Source: Leptodontidium sp. MPI-SDFR-AT-0119 (lineage: Eukaryota > Ascomycota > Leotiomycetes > Helotiales > Leptodontidiaceae). From it: a stretch of DNA of 64,000 bases. Under the pieces are notes generated by a model. That model was not told the origin of the DNA, made no database searches, and was given only the letters and a program-made list of their open reading frames with translations. The DNA lies in contig JAHLEZ010000016.1 in the NCBI GenBank assembly GCA_020726505.1, forward strand, positions 496,001 to 560,000. Direction: 5' to 3'. Below are positions 44,841-56,489 of the stretch, piece after piece. Both the position numbers and the translations under genes were made by a program. How positions within the stretch are numbered: the first letter of the stretch is position 1; every line of letters starts with the position of its first letter.

Positions 44841-47049
44841 ATAAACACTAAACAGGCAAAGGGATATTAGAGAGGACTAAATCCAGACTAGCAGATAGAG
44901 GTAGCCTTAAGGGATAGGCTCTCCGAGGACAGGTCTAGGATCGATAGCAATCCTATTCACAGAAAACTAAATAAGAAGACCAGCCAACCACGGTACGACG
45001 CGATATAGGATTTTTAGGAAGCGTACGTTGCTAACATTATAAAGTCAAGTCTAAAATAGTAAGCACTAATACATCTTAGGTATAAAAGGAAATATCTAAG
45101 ATTAGACTTACGTAATATAAAAGACATAAAGTATATTACTAAAGCTGTCAGACGCTTAACCTTAGGCAAACTAGATAAAGAGACGGGAAGAGCGACTATT
45201 AAAACGATACGAAATAAGATACGAAAACTTATGTTAATATAATAACGTAATACAAACTTCGCAATTCCTCTAGAAGTCTATGACTTAGTGGCTCCTATAA
45301 GTGCGCCTACGAGCAAGCTTACTCTAAAGTATTAATATGTTATATATTTATTAACGAGAGAGAAAGTATATTAAAGATGTACTTAAATATAAGATTCCTT
45401 TATTAATAAAGGAAAAGGCACCCACGTTCTTAACTATCAAGAACTACGTCGACATAAAGGAGCTCTTGTAGTAATATAACTATTACAACTACACTTATAA
45501 AGGGTGCCGTGTAGATTTAAGTGCCCTATTAAAGATACATTACTATACTTCTATAAGGTTACAGGAAATATATAAGGCGACATACAAAGTAAGATACTAA
45601 GTCTAAAGTAGAAATAAAACCCCCGATTTTCGTACTAACCATCACTAACAGGACCTCGTTTATATAATTACATAAAAAGATAAAGAGCCAGAGATTAAGA
45701 TAAGTTTTAAAAGAGAATTTATTAAAAGAATACAAGACACCCTAAAAAAGTAAGTCCAAAGTAGTTCATTCTAAGGCTTAAGTGGGTTACTAATAGCTTA
45801 TACACAGACCAAAACATCTATTATATAAGAGGTTAAAGCCCGCGCCTCCTCTTTCTACTAACGGCCTCTTGTTTTTACTTATTATTATTATCTCGGCTGG
45901 CGTATTTAGGGACTATAGTACTATTAAAGATGTCCTCGCTACTAGACCGCCGCTAAGTAGAAAGTACTAGATTATAAATTAAGTAGACGAGGTATTAAAC
46001 GATCTAGTCTTTCTAAAGATATTTATAAATAAACCGACTAAGAAGACTAAAAACGAGACCGCGTAAGGCCGCCAGTGTTTAGACTAGGCAAAAAGGGCCG
46101 GCTTTACTAGAGGGATAAGGCTTTATACTACTCGTCGCGAAGCGCTTATTAAAGTAAATAGTAAGGGGTACTCACTTCGAACAAGTTTATAGTAAAACAG
46201 GCTAATTAATAACAGACGGCGGCTATTTACTAGGGCAAGTCATGAAGTTCGCCGTGTATAAGAACTTAAAGACTCTTATCGGCTACTACTTAGATAATAT
46301 AAATAATATAAATAATATAACAGTCTTCCTCGGCCTAAAGTAACGGCGGGATCTCACAAAAGACTTCCGCTTTATGTCTATAAAGAGAAACCCGGATCTC
46401 TAGCACTTACTTCTAAGAAAGTGCCTAAATAAGCTAAGACAGTACCGGGACTTTACTAATCTTAGCGAGTAAATTAATAACCTCTCCGCTCAAATTACGG
46501 CTACTATTACAGAGAAGGGCCGCCAAGAGCTTAAGGCTTAGCGGCGCTATATTTATAATTAGCGTTAAAAGCTCATTAACGAAGAGTTAGCGAACTACCG
46601 CAAGACGCAACAGCGAGTACACCCCACTTAATATAAGGTAGACGACCAGGGCGAGTAACACCGCAGTTACTTTAATTATATTATCCGCTATATAGTTCCT
46701 AAGCGCGATCGCCTCACTCGTACTTTACTACTCGCCGCCCTACTACAGAGTCCTAAAGGTATCTCCGCCCTCTAAGACTTTATTACGCTCCGCACAAACG
46801 ATTCCCGTGTTACGTACTAAGAAGCGTTATAGCCTATAAGAGGTTACTGTCTAGTACCGACTTACGGCCAGGAGATTAAAGGGTAAGGATAGTCCCCCCT
46901 TATTAGTACAACTTTTATTAATAGAACGCGTTAGTATCGTCGTAAAAGAGAAATAGAAGTATATGTACTAGTACTCTAAAGACTACTATAAAAAGCAATC
47001 GGGCTTCGCCGAATTTTACTTCTAGTGTAATAAGTAAATAACCAGCGTG

Positions 47050-47166
47050 ACCAATGATTTGATTTGATTTGATTTGAGGCTATTAATCAAATCAAATCAT
47101 CAAATTTTAATTATTAATCAAATCAAATCAAATCAAATCATGATTAATTGATTATTAATTGATTAA
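47050..47166. repeat. Left subterminal TGATT/AATCA array of the hAT element
   Basis: Clustered direct and inverted copies of a five-base TGATT / AATCA motif (ATTTGATTTGATTTG, AATCAAATCAAATC) and TGATTAATTGATTATTAATTG. hAT transposases typically bind short subterminal repeats (family knowledge). Confidence 0.85.
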
Positions 47167-48724
47167 TACGTCACCTGATATAAACGTGACTTTCTATAAA
47201 TAGAATATTTATTTAAGTAATATATATTAAGAAATTTCTAAATATAAGTTATAAGTTTTATTAATAATAATATAATTTATAATCAAAATGGAAAAATCTA
47301 TAAGCTTTTAATAGATTCTAAGTACTTTTAAATAGTTCTAAGTATATTATTTTGCTTATAAATCCGATTTTAATAAGAAATATAATATTATATAATATAT
47401 TATGTATTTTAATAACTTATATATATTAGTAATCATATAATTTATAATCAAAACTAGAAGATTCTACAAGCTTCTAAAATATTCTAGGTAGTTCTACTTG
47501 ATTCTAAACACTTCTTTAGACTTATAAATCATATTTTATTATATAATTATATAATTTTTATTATTTATAAGATTTATAGGTATTAGTAATTATATGATTT
47601 ATAATTCAGAGTAGAATATTCTAGAAGTATTAATCGTTTATATAAACAGTTATTAATTCCTTAAGAATAACTTTTTCTTTTCATTAGAAATCCTTTCAAT
47701 AACTATTACTACTATTACTATTACTATATATATTATATATACGACTATTATAAGCTTTTATACTTATTAAAATGTCTACCTTACAACAAGCCGCTATTAA
47801 GTTAAATATAACTCAAAACGATCCGAATTTCGCTTTAGACGCAATAGAAACTCAAGCTCTTATATTCAAAAAGAAGCTATTTTCGAAGGTTTTAGACCCT
47901 ATTAAAGAAAATCCGCAAAATATCGATAATTATCGTACGGTTACTGTTAAGTGCCTTTATCCGAGTTGCCGGTAAGTAACTTCTTTAATATTAATATAAA
48001 TACTAACTTACTTTAGTAAAACTTGGCTTAATCAAAGAGTATATCATTCTACGTCGAATTATATAACTCATTATAAGACTTCGCATAAGGCCTTTAATAT
48101 AGGCCGTATATTAAATCAACTAGACGATAGTAAGTCTTCTTTGTATTATAAATATTATATATAATATTAAATACTAACTTTTAAAAGTCGATTCTTCCGA
48201 CTTTACCGAATCCTCTCAAGCTAGTAATAACACCACTATTACCGACGTATTTGCTCGACAAAGAGCCTCTAAGAGACCTATATCACCTGATAACGAAAAG
48301 TTTAATTTAATAAAGTTTAAGAAATTACTTCTAAACTTTATTATATTGAATAATATATCATTCCGAGCAGTTTCTTCTAAGTCATTTAAAGAGTTGTTAT
48401 TATATCTCTCTAAGTAAGTCTTCTTTTTAATATTCTATTATTAATAATACTAATAACTAATACTTTATAGTCAAATTCCACCACTTTATTATCAAACTTT
48501 AAAAAACGATTTGAATTCTATTTATTTAGAAAAGAAGTCTTTAATAAAAGAAGAGTTACAAGACAATATAAAGTCTAATAGTGGCTTTTCTTTAACTTTA
48601 GACGCTTGGACTGTTATTAATCAAGACTCTTACCTCGGAATTACTATGTAAGTAGTAATATAATACCTTAAAAACTTAAGATTAATTACTAATTTAATTA
48701 TAGTCACTTTATAAATAAGAACTT

Positions 48725-48899
48725 TGTCGTTATACTCGGGTGGTACCACTGATTCCGGTGAAGAATCGACACACAAGAGGGGTAAAATCCTGCAGTGGTA
48801 TGTGTGTGTATTCAAAAAGAAGGGGAACTCTGTACGGGAGCCCCCCCTCATATACTCGTTAGGCGAGCATATGACTAAAACGTGACTATTAAACCAACA
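48725..48899 (+). repeat. 5' LTR, 175 bp
   Basis: Starts TGTCGTTATACTCGGGTGG, ends ATTAAACCAACA. Same sequence as 49863-50037. Confidence 0.93.
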
Positions 48900-49862
48900 C
48901 TGGCAGTTTTTCCTTTTCGAGGGACGTCTCCCTCGAACCAAATGCTAGCCTAATAGCTAGTAATTAATCAAACAAACAACGACGAGTCTCTAAATACAAA
49001 GAAGCCAATTCCATTCCCTACTCTCGAAAGCCTCGGTACCAGGGTTGATACAACCGGTATAGGACTCCTAACCAAGGTAGAACTTGCCGGGAGTTCGATT
49101 TAGTACCGAGGCGAAATTGTCGTCAAAGCGCACGGAGCTTGCTAAGACCTAATTTCCGAATCGAGCAACGTGGCTTCGAAGAAAGGGGGAAAAATCGGAA
49201 AAAGGAGGTATCGAAAGGAAGCTCGACAGCTGGTGATTCTGAGGCGTGCAGAAGAGGTAGTTTCGAGCTGGCTCAGCGAAGAGGTCAAAGTAGGCGATTC
49301 TAAGGCGTGTAGAAGAGGGGATCGAGCTGGCTCAATAAAGAGGTCGAAGTTGGCGATTCTGAGGCGTGTAGAAGAGGTACGCAGGAGGTCGGCTGCGGTG
49401 AGATCAAGGGGTGTCGTTCGAAAAGAAGTAGTCGTCCTGCCTTCCACTCGAGAAAGAATCTCGCCGGCTTCGAACTCATCGCTGCGGGGGTCGTTGTAGC
49501 GGAGAAAAAGGTGTGTATTTGAGGAAGAAGAGAGGTCCTTCGAATAGGTGCTTCGAAGGAGGGAGCTTCGACTAGCTCAGCGAAGAGGTCGAAGTTGACA
49601 ATTCTGAGGCGTGCAGAAGTCGTGTGGTAGACACAACAATTCGATATTACGTGGAGAGCGAATACTGCACGTAAGAGGTCGAAAAGCCTTGAAGGTATTA
49701 TCGGAATACCGGAGAGCGAATACTGCAGTATTCCGAACATATCTCCCTTAGCATATCGTACGAAGCAGTGGAGGGCGAACGCTGCATAGCTTCGAGGATA
49801 TCTCTTCGAGTTTGGCCAATAAACTTGTTAATCAATAGCCGAGCAATTGACTGATTGATCAA

Positions 49863-50037
49863 TGTCGTTATACTCGGGTGGTACCACTGATTCCGGTGAA
49901 GAATCGACACACAAGAGGGGTAAAATCCTGCAGTGGTATGTGTGTGTATTCAAAAAGAAGGGGAACTCTGTACGGGAGCCCCCCCTCATATACTCGTTAG
50001 GCGAGCATATGACTAAAACGTGACTATTAAACCAACA
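49863..50037 (+). repeat. 3' LTR, 175 bp
   Basis: Identical to the 5' LTR in all positions compared, which implies recent insertion. No strong polypurine tract precedes it. Confidence 0.93.
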
Positions 50038-51924
50038 AACTCGAAATTAAAGTCTTATTTATTAGCTATAAAAGACTTAAAAGAACGACACTCGAGTCTC
50101 TATTTAAATGAGGTCTTATTAGAGACTTTAGGAGACTATAATATCGAATATAATATTACAAGGTATTTACTTCTAACTTTATTAAAAAAACTATTTTATT
50201 AATCTTTTAATAGTATTACTCGAGATAACGCTAGCTCGAACGATACTTTAATTAATGACTTTAAAAAGCATTATTTAATTCAAACAATTCAATTTACCGG
50301 AGATATACCTTGTGTAGCTCACGTATTAAATCTTGTCGTTCAAGATATATTAAAAACTATTATTAAAGACGTTTATAACGATCTTGACAATCAAAATATC
50401 TTTAATATAGAAAACGAAGATAACGAAGAAGAAGAAGATAATTTATCTAGTAAGTCTTTAACTTAATATTCTTTAAATTATACTAATTTTAATAGCTAGT
50501 TCTATATGGCAAAAAGTCCGAAAAATAATAATCGGAATTAAATACTCTCAAGAAAATAGTCGATTATTAAAACGACAAATCGATGCTTTAGAAATTAAAA
50601 ACGCTAAAATACCCCAATTAGGTAAGTATTTAATTTAAGTTACTATTATTATTAAGCTAATATTAATATTAGATCAAAAGACTCGGTGGTCTTCGACTTA
50701 CAATATGCTTAAAGAGTTTATTAACCTTTGGCCGGCGATTAAATCAGTAATTATATCGTCGAATTCGAAAGTCTTTCAAAAAAACAAACAAGCTTTATTA
50801 TTAAGAGATATCGATATAAGCTATTTAAAACAATACTTACGAGTATTCGCTATATTCGTTAAAGTAACTACAAAATTACAAGCTAAGAAATACCCAACTA
50901 TATATTATATAATTCCGGAGATTTATAATATATATTCAAGATTAGAGAATATTCGGGATGAGTTTAATGTAAGTAATTTCTTTTAATATTATTATTTGTT
51001 ATAATTTATACTAATATTATTAGGATATACTTTTCACCGACGCTATTAATAAAGGAATAGCTAAACTCCGGAAATACTTTCCTAAACAAGGAATATCACA
51101 GAATAATAAAGCTTTATATTTAGCTTTAATTCTTGATCCAAGAATAAAAAGAGACGGATTAGAGCTTATAGGACTATCACGTGGGCAAAGTACTGATATA
51201 TATAATCGCTTATATTTAGAATTTCAAGTGTGAGTTATTATTTTACCTTTTTATACTTAATAAAACTAACTTAATTTATTAGTTACAAAGCCGACTATAT
51301 TGCTACTCAATTACCTATCAACGAAGCTCAAGGTTTAGCTTTAAATAATAATATTATCGACGACGATTTAGATATATATCTTGAAGAAGAAGAAGATTTA
51401 GACGAATTAAGTCGATATTTAGAAGAGAAAAGAGCCTCTCGACAAGTAAGTTCTCTTATTCTCTTATTTTTTAAAGAATATTTACTAATGTTGTTTATTT
51501 AGACAAAACCTTTATCTTATTGGTTAATTAAATAAAGATAAATACCCTGTATTATCTTTGTTAGCGAGATCCTATTTACAAATTCCGGTAACCTCGGCTT
51601 CTTCGGAACGATTTTTTAGTCAAGGAGCTAGAATTATAAATAAGGATCGAAATAGACTTAATAAAGATACTTTTGAGTATATAATTAGTCTTAAAAGTTG
51701 GGGGTTATTTAAAGAAAATTCGGATATTCAAGTTAATAATAATGAGGCAGTGGAGGATTATTTTGAAATTAATTAAATAATATAACTAGTTTTATTGGTT
51801 TTAAGTTATTATATAAATATATATATGTTTCTTTATATAAGTTATTAAATAATAATTTTACAATTATTAAAAGTAAGGTAATTTACTTCCGCTTTAAAAT
51901 ACTAACTTAGGGTTATATATAATC

Positions 51925-52046
51925 AAAGATTAATCATGATTAATCACAATTATTAATCAAATCAAATCATAATCAAGGTACAAATCTATTAATCAAATCA
52001 AATCAAATCAAATCATGATTAATTGATTATTAATTGATTAATATGA
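51925..52046. repeat. Right subterminal TGATT/AATCA array of the hAT element
   Basis: The counterpart of the left array: TTAATCAAATCAAATC runs and TGATTAATTGATTATTAATTG shortly before the 3' terminus. Confidence 0.85.
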
Positions 52047-53468
52047 TTTTTTTTGGTTACGCTGTAAATAACTAGTAAGATAAATTAAGAAGCCTACTAC
52101 TAAGAGTATATTAATAATCTCGACGTGCCTTTCCCGTATAACCTAGTCACTTTCCGTTACGCCGTTACTTACGCTAGATATTATAGTAGATATCTAAGGA
52201 AAAAATGGCTACTAACAGCCGTACAAATAAGACAATTCCACGATTAAATAAGCTAGCAAAGACATATTTCTAATTACATCCTAAAGTATGTCGAGAGTCT
52301 AAAAAACAAGGACTCTATTCTATGCCCTAATTTACTATATACTATAGTACTTTATTCGAAATTAGACTTGTAGAACTACCTCGGAGACGTATATAGCACT
52401 CACAAGCTAGATACATAAAAAAAGCGCCAACGTCAACAAGAAGAAGGCGATAATAAACGAGCCGAAATGTCAGGTACTAATAGAACGAAACGACGTCGAC
52501 TTCCAAGAAAGCTAAAAGATAAAGACTACAAAGTACTAAATAGTCAAAAATCTGCCCCTAAAGGTCGCTCTAAAGATTCTCTTAGTTACACGTTTATAAA
52601 TATCTCGGCAGTAGATTTTAATCTATGCCCAGCGGATAGTGTCAAGATAATAGTAGTGTCTAATAGTTCCTCATCACGTCGTAGTACCCTAGTCGGCAAC
52701 GTCTAGGACAATCACAATGACTATTACAATACAGATACTTCGCTTTCGTCTCTATCAGACGACATTCTCGAAGCAGTTCCTTAGGTTAGAGAGAGTTACC
52801 GTTCTCCCTAGACAACTCTATTAGAAGCTGCCACCGTCGACCTCCTTAGGGATTCTAAACCTTAGAACTTTGACGCGATCATAGACGCTATCTCTTCTCT
52901 TATTAAGTCTTAGGAAGGCTAAATACTATTAGGCCCTAACACTCCTCCATTATATCTGTCCAGTATTCTGATAGAGTTAGTTAATCTAGAGCTTCGAGAT
53001 ACTCTTCCTTCTTCTATATTAAGTCTACTAGTAACAGCCGACTCGGTCGAGGATACTCACGGAAACATACCGACAACTACACCAGGGCACATAGAAAACT
53101 CAGTGATACAGCCGCCTTGTGACAGCCAGCTAGTTACAATTAATACCAAGAGAGGGATATAGGAGGCTAAAGCGTTACTTGCCAAGTAGAAACGAGGCAA
53201 AACGACTTAATACCTTATAAAGTGGAAAGGATTTCCGCACAAGGGCAATACGTAAGAGAAGCGGAAGGATATAAGCCTAGAGCTTGTCGAAGGGTTTAAG
53301 GCGACCTATTAGGGGAACTATTTAGGCGTGCGGTTACTCGAGAAGCGAGCACGGAGAGGTAAGGTTAAATACCTTATAGAGTGGAGGGGTCGTCCGGGGA
53401 GCGAGAATTCATAGGAGAAAGAAGCTACCATCAGCCGCGAACGAATTATCGAGTTTGAGGCTAACTGA

Positions 53469-53806
53469 AGGAAACCATCGCCTCTATTATGTTAGCAAAG
53501 TAACCTGAGATAGGAGCTTCGCCAATGACAGACACAGACCCCGCTTAACTCGCAATCCTGCCATGCCTGTCCTATATATTAATTACTCAATCTCTTTCCC
53601 TCTTTCATCCACTTCCTCCCCCATTGAATGTATCACCTTTTCTTTACCCCCCCCCCCCCCCCCCCCCCCCCCGCGGCTGCGATCCCTCTGACAGCCACGA
53701 AGAGCTCCTCGAAGCCCGCCTATCCCCCATTGACAAATACTCTTGTCCCGAATGAAGGCGGCGCTTCGCACAGAAACTATCCCTCGAAGCCCACCAGCGA
53801 GAGAGC
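53469..53806. other. Spacer with a C26 homopolymer
   Basis: A run of 26 C at 53647-53672. Frames around it are low-complexity (poly-Pro or poly-Gly) and not genes. The length of the run is likely uncertain in the assembly. Confidence 0.6.
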
Positions 53807-54082
53807 TTGCATGCCTACTGCTACAACTGCGGCATCCTCTCTCCTACGAGACTGCTATACGCATTACACATGCAATCGCACGCCCCTGTCCTAGCGATGA
53901 TGTCATCTTCTGCGACACAATTCCAGTGCTGCGACTGCGAGCTCGATTTCAGAAATGAAGGGGCACTCGCAGGTCATCTTCGTTATAGCAAGGTACACGG
54001 CGATGCTGCTTACAGCAGAATTAGAAAACCAGCACCTAAAGAGGGATATCCAAAAATGGGTCACTATAGCAGAAAGTTTTAG
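53807..54082 (+). pseudogene. Possible C2H2 zinc-finger gene fragment
   Basis: The open frame has YCYNCG and then FQCCDCELDFRNEGALAGHL followed by RYSKVHGD, a C-x2-C-x12-H-x6-H finger typical of fungal C2H2 proteins. There is no ATG at the start of the open frame and no other domain. It may be an exon of a small gene or a relic. Confidence 0.4.
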
Positions 54083-54293
54083 AGTAAGCACTCTCACCAG
54101 ATTGTGAATGAGGCGTCCTTGGTATTAGAAAAGTTAAAATCTTCACTGCCTTCTATTTGTAAGAAACTCCGGCAAATTCACTGCGCCGCTGGGTTCGCTT
54201 AAGCCGCCACTCATATCTATGGAAGTAAAGTGTCCGTTCTACTAGACATAAGCATACCTCATTGGTTACACACACGATCTCACCTAAGACATA

Positions 54294-56162
54294 CTATCCC
54301 ACCCCATGAATAATTACGGGTGGGTCCAATATTCGCCACACTCTTCCCACACTCCCATACCACTAAAGGCACGCGATCAGCTTCACCGCCTTCTACAGTA
54401 CTACGCTGTTCGCATTTCCTTTGCTATTTTACAGTCTCAATAGTAGCTAATACTTGGTTGGGCCCCCTTTTGCTTCTTTTACTGCTTCGCATCGCCTCCA
54501 CCAGCTATCAAAGAGCCCTTGTATATAGTCTTCTGGTACAGCATCCCACGCGGCTTGTATAATCTGCCGTAATTGCTCTAAACGGATCTTTGCTGGATCG
54601 TAGCGAGCCTTCCAGTAATGTTCCTCAATCCAATTTTTCATCCAGTTCCACACGTGCTCAATAAGATTAAGATCTGGTGAGTACCGAGGAACATAAATCT
54701 GAGGAATACGACGTAGAAGCAAGTTAGTCTTAGTCTCATATGAGCGGTGAGAAGAAGCGTTGTCTTGCCAAAAGATATAGCCATCAAGTGCATGCTCGCG
54801 GAGCATAAACTGCTCCATTAAGGAAAGAATCCTCTCATCGTATCGTGCTGAGTTAATTGAACCCCAATCCCTTTCCCAGAACAAACAAGGCCCTTTCTTC
54901 CCGTCTACAATACAGCCCCAGAACATCCACGAAGGTAGCTTAGAATACTTGTGTCGTACGCACTGTGGAAGAAGTCTATCGCCTTTATCTTGTCTACAGG
55001 TGATATATGACGAAGTGTGAGCCCCGCCGAATGCCCACACCTCGTCTGTGAAGCAGATCCGTTGTACACGTGACTGTGGTCACGTTGCTCCGTCCTTTGC
55101 AAATTCAAGCCTCTCCCTTACTACTTCAGGATCATCAGAAAAGCCCTTCTTCCGTGAGACTCTCCGGCAGTAGCCAATATCGTGAATAGCAGTACGGAAA
55201 GCTGCCTCCTTTACATGGAACTGTGGCAAGTGACGAGGGAGTTTGTGAGAGGCCACGTGACGGTGAGAAGGAGAGGCAAGTGTTGCACTTTGGGTGGAGG
55301 TTTGACGACTTGAATTGGAGTAGCAGTAGGGTGAAACCTCTATATATACATCCGGTATACAAGCTACAGCTGTACAGCGTACACTGCATCACAGATTCCA
55401 ACAGCAAGAAGCCAGTCTCTAAGCTGTGTTTTCTCAGGAGTGCGGAGCTTAGCGTGTGTACCCGCGTTAGATTTTTGCGGTGTAAGGCGGTGGGATTTAG
55501 CATAGTAGATTTGGCTTTCTGTTACATTGAGAGTCTCTTTGATCTCTGTGTAAGTATGGTGGAAGAGGAGAGCTGTTTGGATTTGGAGCCGCTTATCACG
55601 TGAACACTCTGTGTGAGAGGGATTATAGTGATGCGAGCGTACAGGAGAGAGCTCTTGAGAGGAATCGGCTTGAGAATCTGGGATAAAGAGAGGAGGAGAA
55701 GGCGGTATAGACTGAAGAGAGTCTGGAAGGAGCTCAGAGTATGGAATAAGCTGAGAGTCTGGAAGGGGCTGAGAGTCTGGAAGGTCAGTTGACTCTAAGG
55801 AGTGCGGCACAGGCTCTACTTGACTACTTAGAGGCCGTGGGCCGTTACGAGAGTCCCACGACTGTGTAGATCTTTGAGACTCAGGAAGAGGAGGGCTCTC
55901 TGCGTCGTATAAGTTACTATAGTATAGTGGTGGAGTGATACAATGTGAATCTTGAGAGTTCATTGAAAACGAGGATATAAACAAGTAAGTTATGACCAGT
56001 GGAACCTGCGATTTCTGCCGCTCTTATGGTGTAAGTACTTAGCTAGGCTGGAAGCTTCTGTGTGTTCTGATTGGCTACTAGTCGAGTGGGGGGTGGAGTG
56101 AGTAAGGCATGAGAGTGTGGCGAATATTGGACCCACCCGTAATTATTCATGGGGGGGGATAG
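54294..56162 (-). mobile_element. Tc1/mariner transposon with 51-bp terminal repeats
   Basis: The terminal repeats 54294-54344 and 56112-56162 differ at one base in 51. TA flanks both sides (54292-54293 and 56163-56164), as expected of the superfamily. The transposase is encoded on the minus strand and is almost open. It is not RIP-shifted, so it is younger than the surrounding relics. Confidence 0.93.
54447..55963 (-). pseudogene. Tc1/mariner (DDE_3) transposase with one nonsense codon and an unexplained segment
   Basis: It starts at ATG 55963 (MNSQDSHC). A Ser/Pro-rich N-terminus with repeated LPDSQ units is followed by a helix-turn-helix (FHHTYTEIKETLNVTESQIY, then AKSHRLTPQKS). After a roughly 135-bp stretch that does not fit (about 55255-55390, perhaps an intron with no good donor or an insertion) comes ASPSHRHVASHKLPRHLPQF and GYCRRVSRKKGF. 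Catalytic blocks are CFTDEVWAFGG, FWQDNASSHRS and YSPDLNLIEHVWNWMKNW, giving a DD-E triad. One TGA lies in the DGAT/PQSR junction near 55075. It is likely inactive but close to intact. Confidence 0.82.
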
Positions 56163-56480
56163 TAGTGTGCAAAGACAAGGGGCAAAGACCAAGGGGGCAG
56201 GAATTGGTGCGGAAAGTTAATGTCCAATAGTAGCACCCCGAAAATTCCATTCTTGATCTGAACTCAGGTACCCTATCCAGCTCCCTTGCCTAATTCTAAT
56301 TATATCCGGGATCGACGAGGAGCCGCATTAGTACCCAAATCGTCCAATAGAGATAGGGTCTAAGTGACTCCCCTGCCTCTTTCCAATTATAGCCTTAGGG
56401 ATCGACAGGAATCCACAGGGGGCCGGATCGAGCGCCGCAACCCATTTGATAACGAGAGTCAGAGACGCTACTATAATCCC
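56163..56480. other. Spacer right of the mariner element
   Basis: It has two imperfect copies of a roughly 95-base unit with GGATCGACRRGRAXCC-like cores (about 56245-56320 and 56345-56425). No gene seen. Confidence 0.4.
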
Positions 56481-56489
56481 CTACAACGC

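Larger units (their letters stand above)
48725..50037 (+). mobile_element. Pristine short non-autonomous LTR element (TRIM-like), copy 3
   Basis: LTRs 48725-48899 and 49863-50037 are 175 bp each and identical in every base compared. They are bounded TG..CA and flanked by AACTT and AACTC, a duplication with one change. The interior (963 bp) encodes no retroviral-type proteins. It contains three to four repeats of a roughly 57-bp block with GAGGCGTGTAGAAGAGG. After the 5' LTR comes CTGGCAGTTTTTCC, probably the priming region. It has no RIP damage and sits in the hAT transposase exon between HFINKN and KLKSYLLA. It is the same family as 22702-24111 and 24727-26395. Confidence 0.92.
47772..51776 (+). 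pseudogene. hAT transposase, about 10 short introns, disrupted by an LTR element and one frameshift
   Basis: It starts at ATG 47772. Exons read, for example, 47772-47971, 48017-48129, 48188-48413, 48471-48647, 48704 on (broken at 48724, resuming near 50043), 50214-50449, 50496-50621 and 50673-50968. Introns are 45-60 bp with GTAAGT and TAG. A BED-like finger (KCLYPSC, then HSTSNYITHYKTSH) is split by intron 1. The catalytic core shows LTLDAWTVINQDSYLGIT, ITRDNASSNDTL, CVAHVLNLVVQD and KTRWSSTYNML. The C-terminal dimerisation block is YPVLSLLARSYLQIPVTSAS, SERFFSQGARI, NRLNKDTFEYII. A one-base slip near 51530 separates YWLIK from DKYPVLS. There is no RIP-style string of stops, although AT content is high. 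Confidence 0.82.
47043..52064 (+). mobile_element. hAT DNA transposon with 8-bp target duplication, host of a nested LTR element
   Basis: The ends are CAGCGTGACCAA and TTGGTTACGCTG (one mismatch). The duplication TAAATAAC is perfect at 47035-47042 and 52065-52072. It splits the DUF3435 gene. Both ends carry subterminal arrays of AATCA-type repeats. The transposase gene is multi-exon and mostly open. Without the nested element it is about 3.7 kb. Confidence 0.95.
44841..53468 (+). pseudogene. DUF3435 tyrosine-recombinase-like gene with zinc-finger and chromodomain-like C-terminus, RIP-killed, split by hAT
   Basis: The likely start is ATA at 44841 (ATG before RIP). Left part (to 47042): AYVANIIKSSLK, VRRLTLGKLDKETG, LTIKNYVDIKELL, CRVDLSALLKIHYYTSIRLQ, KEPEIKISFKREFIKRIQDT, SAGVFRDYSTIKDVL, RREALIKVNSKGYS, KNLKTLIGYYLDNINN and RNPDL. 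This is the block order of DUF3435/FluG-type proteins, related to tyrosine recombinases. The His expected in GHYLD is Tyr. Right part (52073-53468, one continuous frame): VTFRYAV, RQFHD and RHIS finger-like blocks, KRQRQQEEGDNKRAEM, a long linker, then YLIKWKGFPHKGNT and YLIEWRGRPGSENS, two chromodomain-like units, and a genuine TGA at 53466. Interrupting stops are TAG/TAA at Trp/Gln. A few indels also occur. DUF3435 recombinases drive some fungal giant elements; no element borders were found here. Confidence 0.72.

Noticed and set aside
44502..44848. Ser/Leu-rich plus frame and Glu/Arg-rich minus frame
   Set aside because: Both are products of a pyrimidine-rich repetitive leader.
49142..49740. 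Several 100-146-codon frames inside the short LTR element
   Set aside because: They follow the internal tandem repeats and lack gag, protease or RT motifs; the element is best seen as non-coding.
44841..53468. Calling the whole DUF3435 region a Starship giant element
   Set aside because: No element borders, cargo set or target motif could be recognised in the window; only the recombinase-like gene is supported.
53583..53894. Frames with poly-Pro or poly-Gly across the C26 run
   Set aside because: Depend on a homopolymer of uncertain length; no homology.
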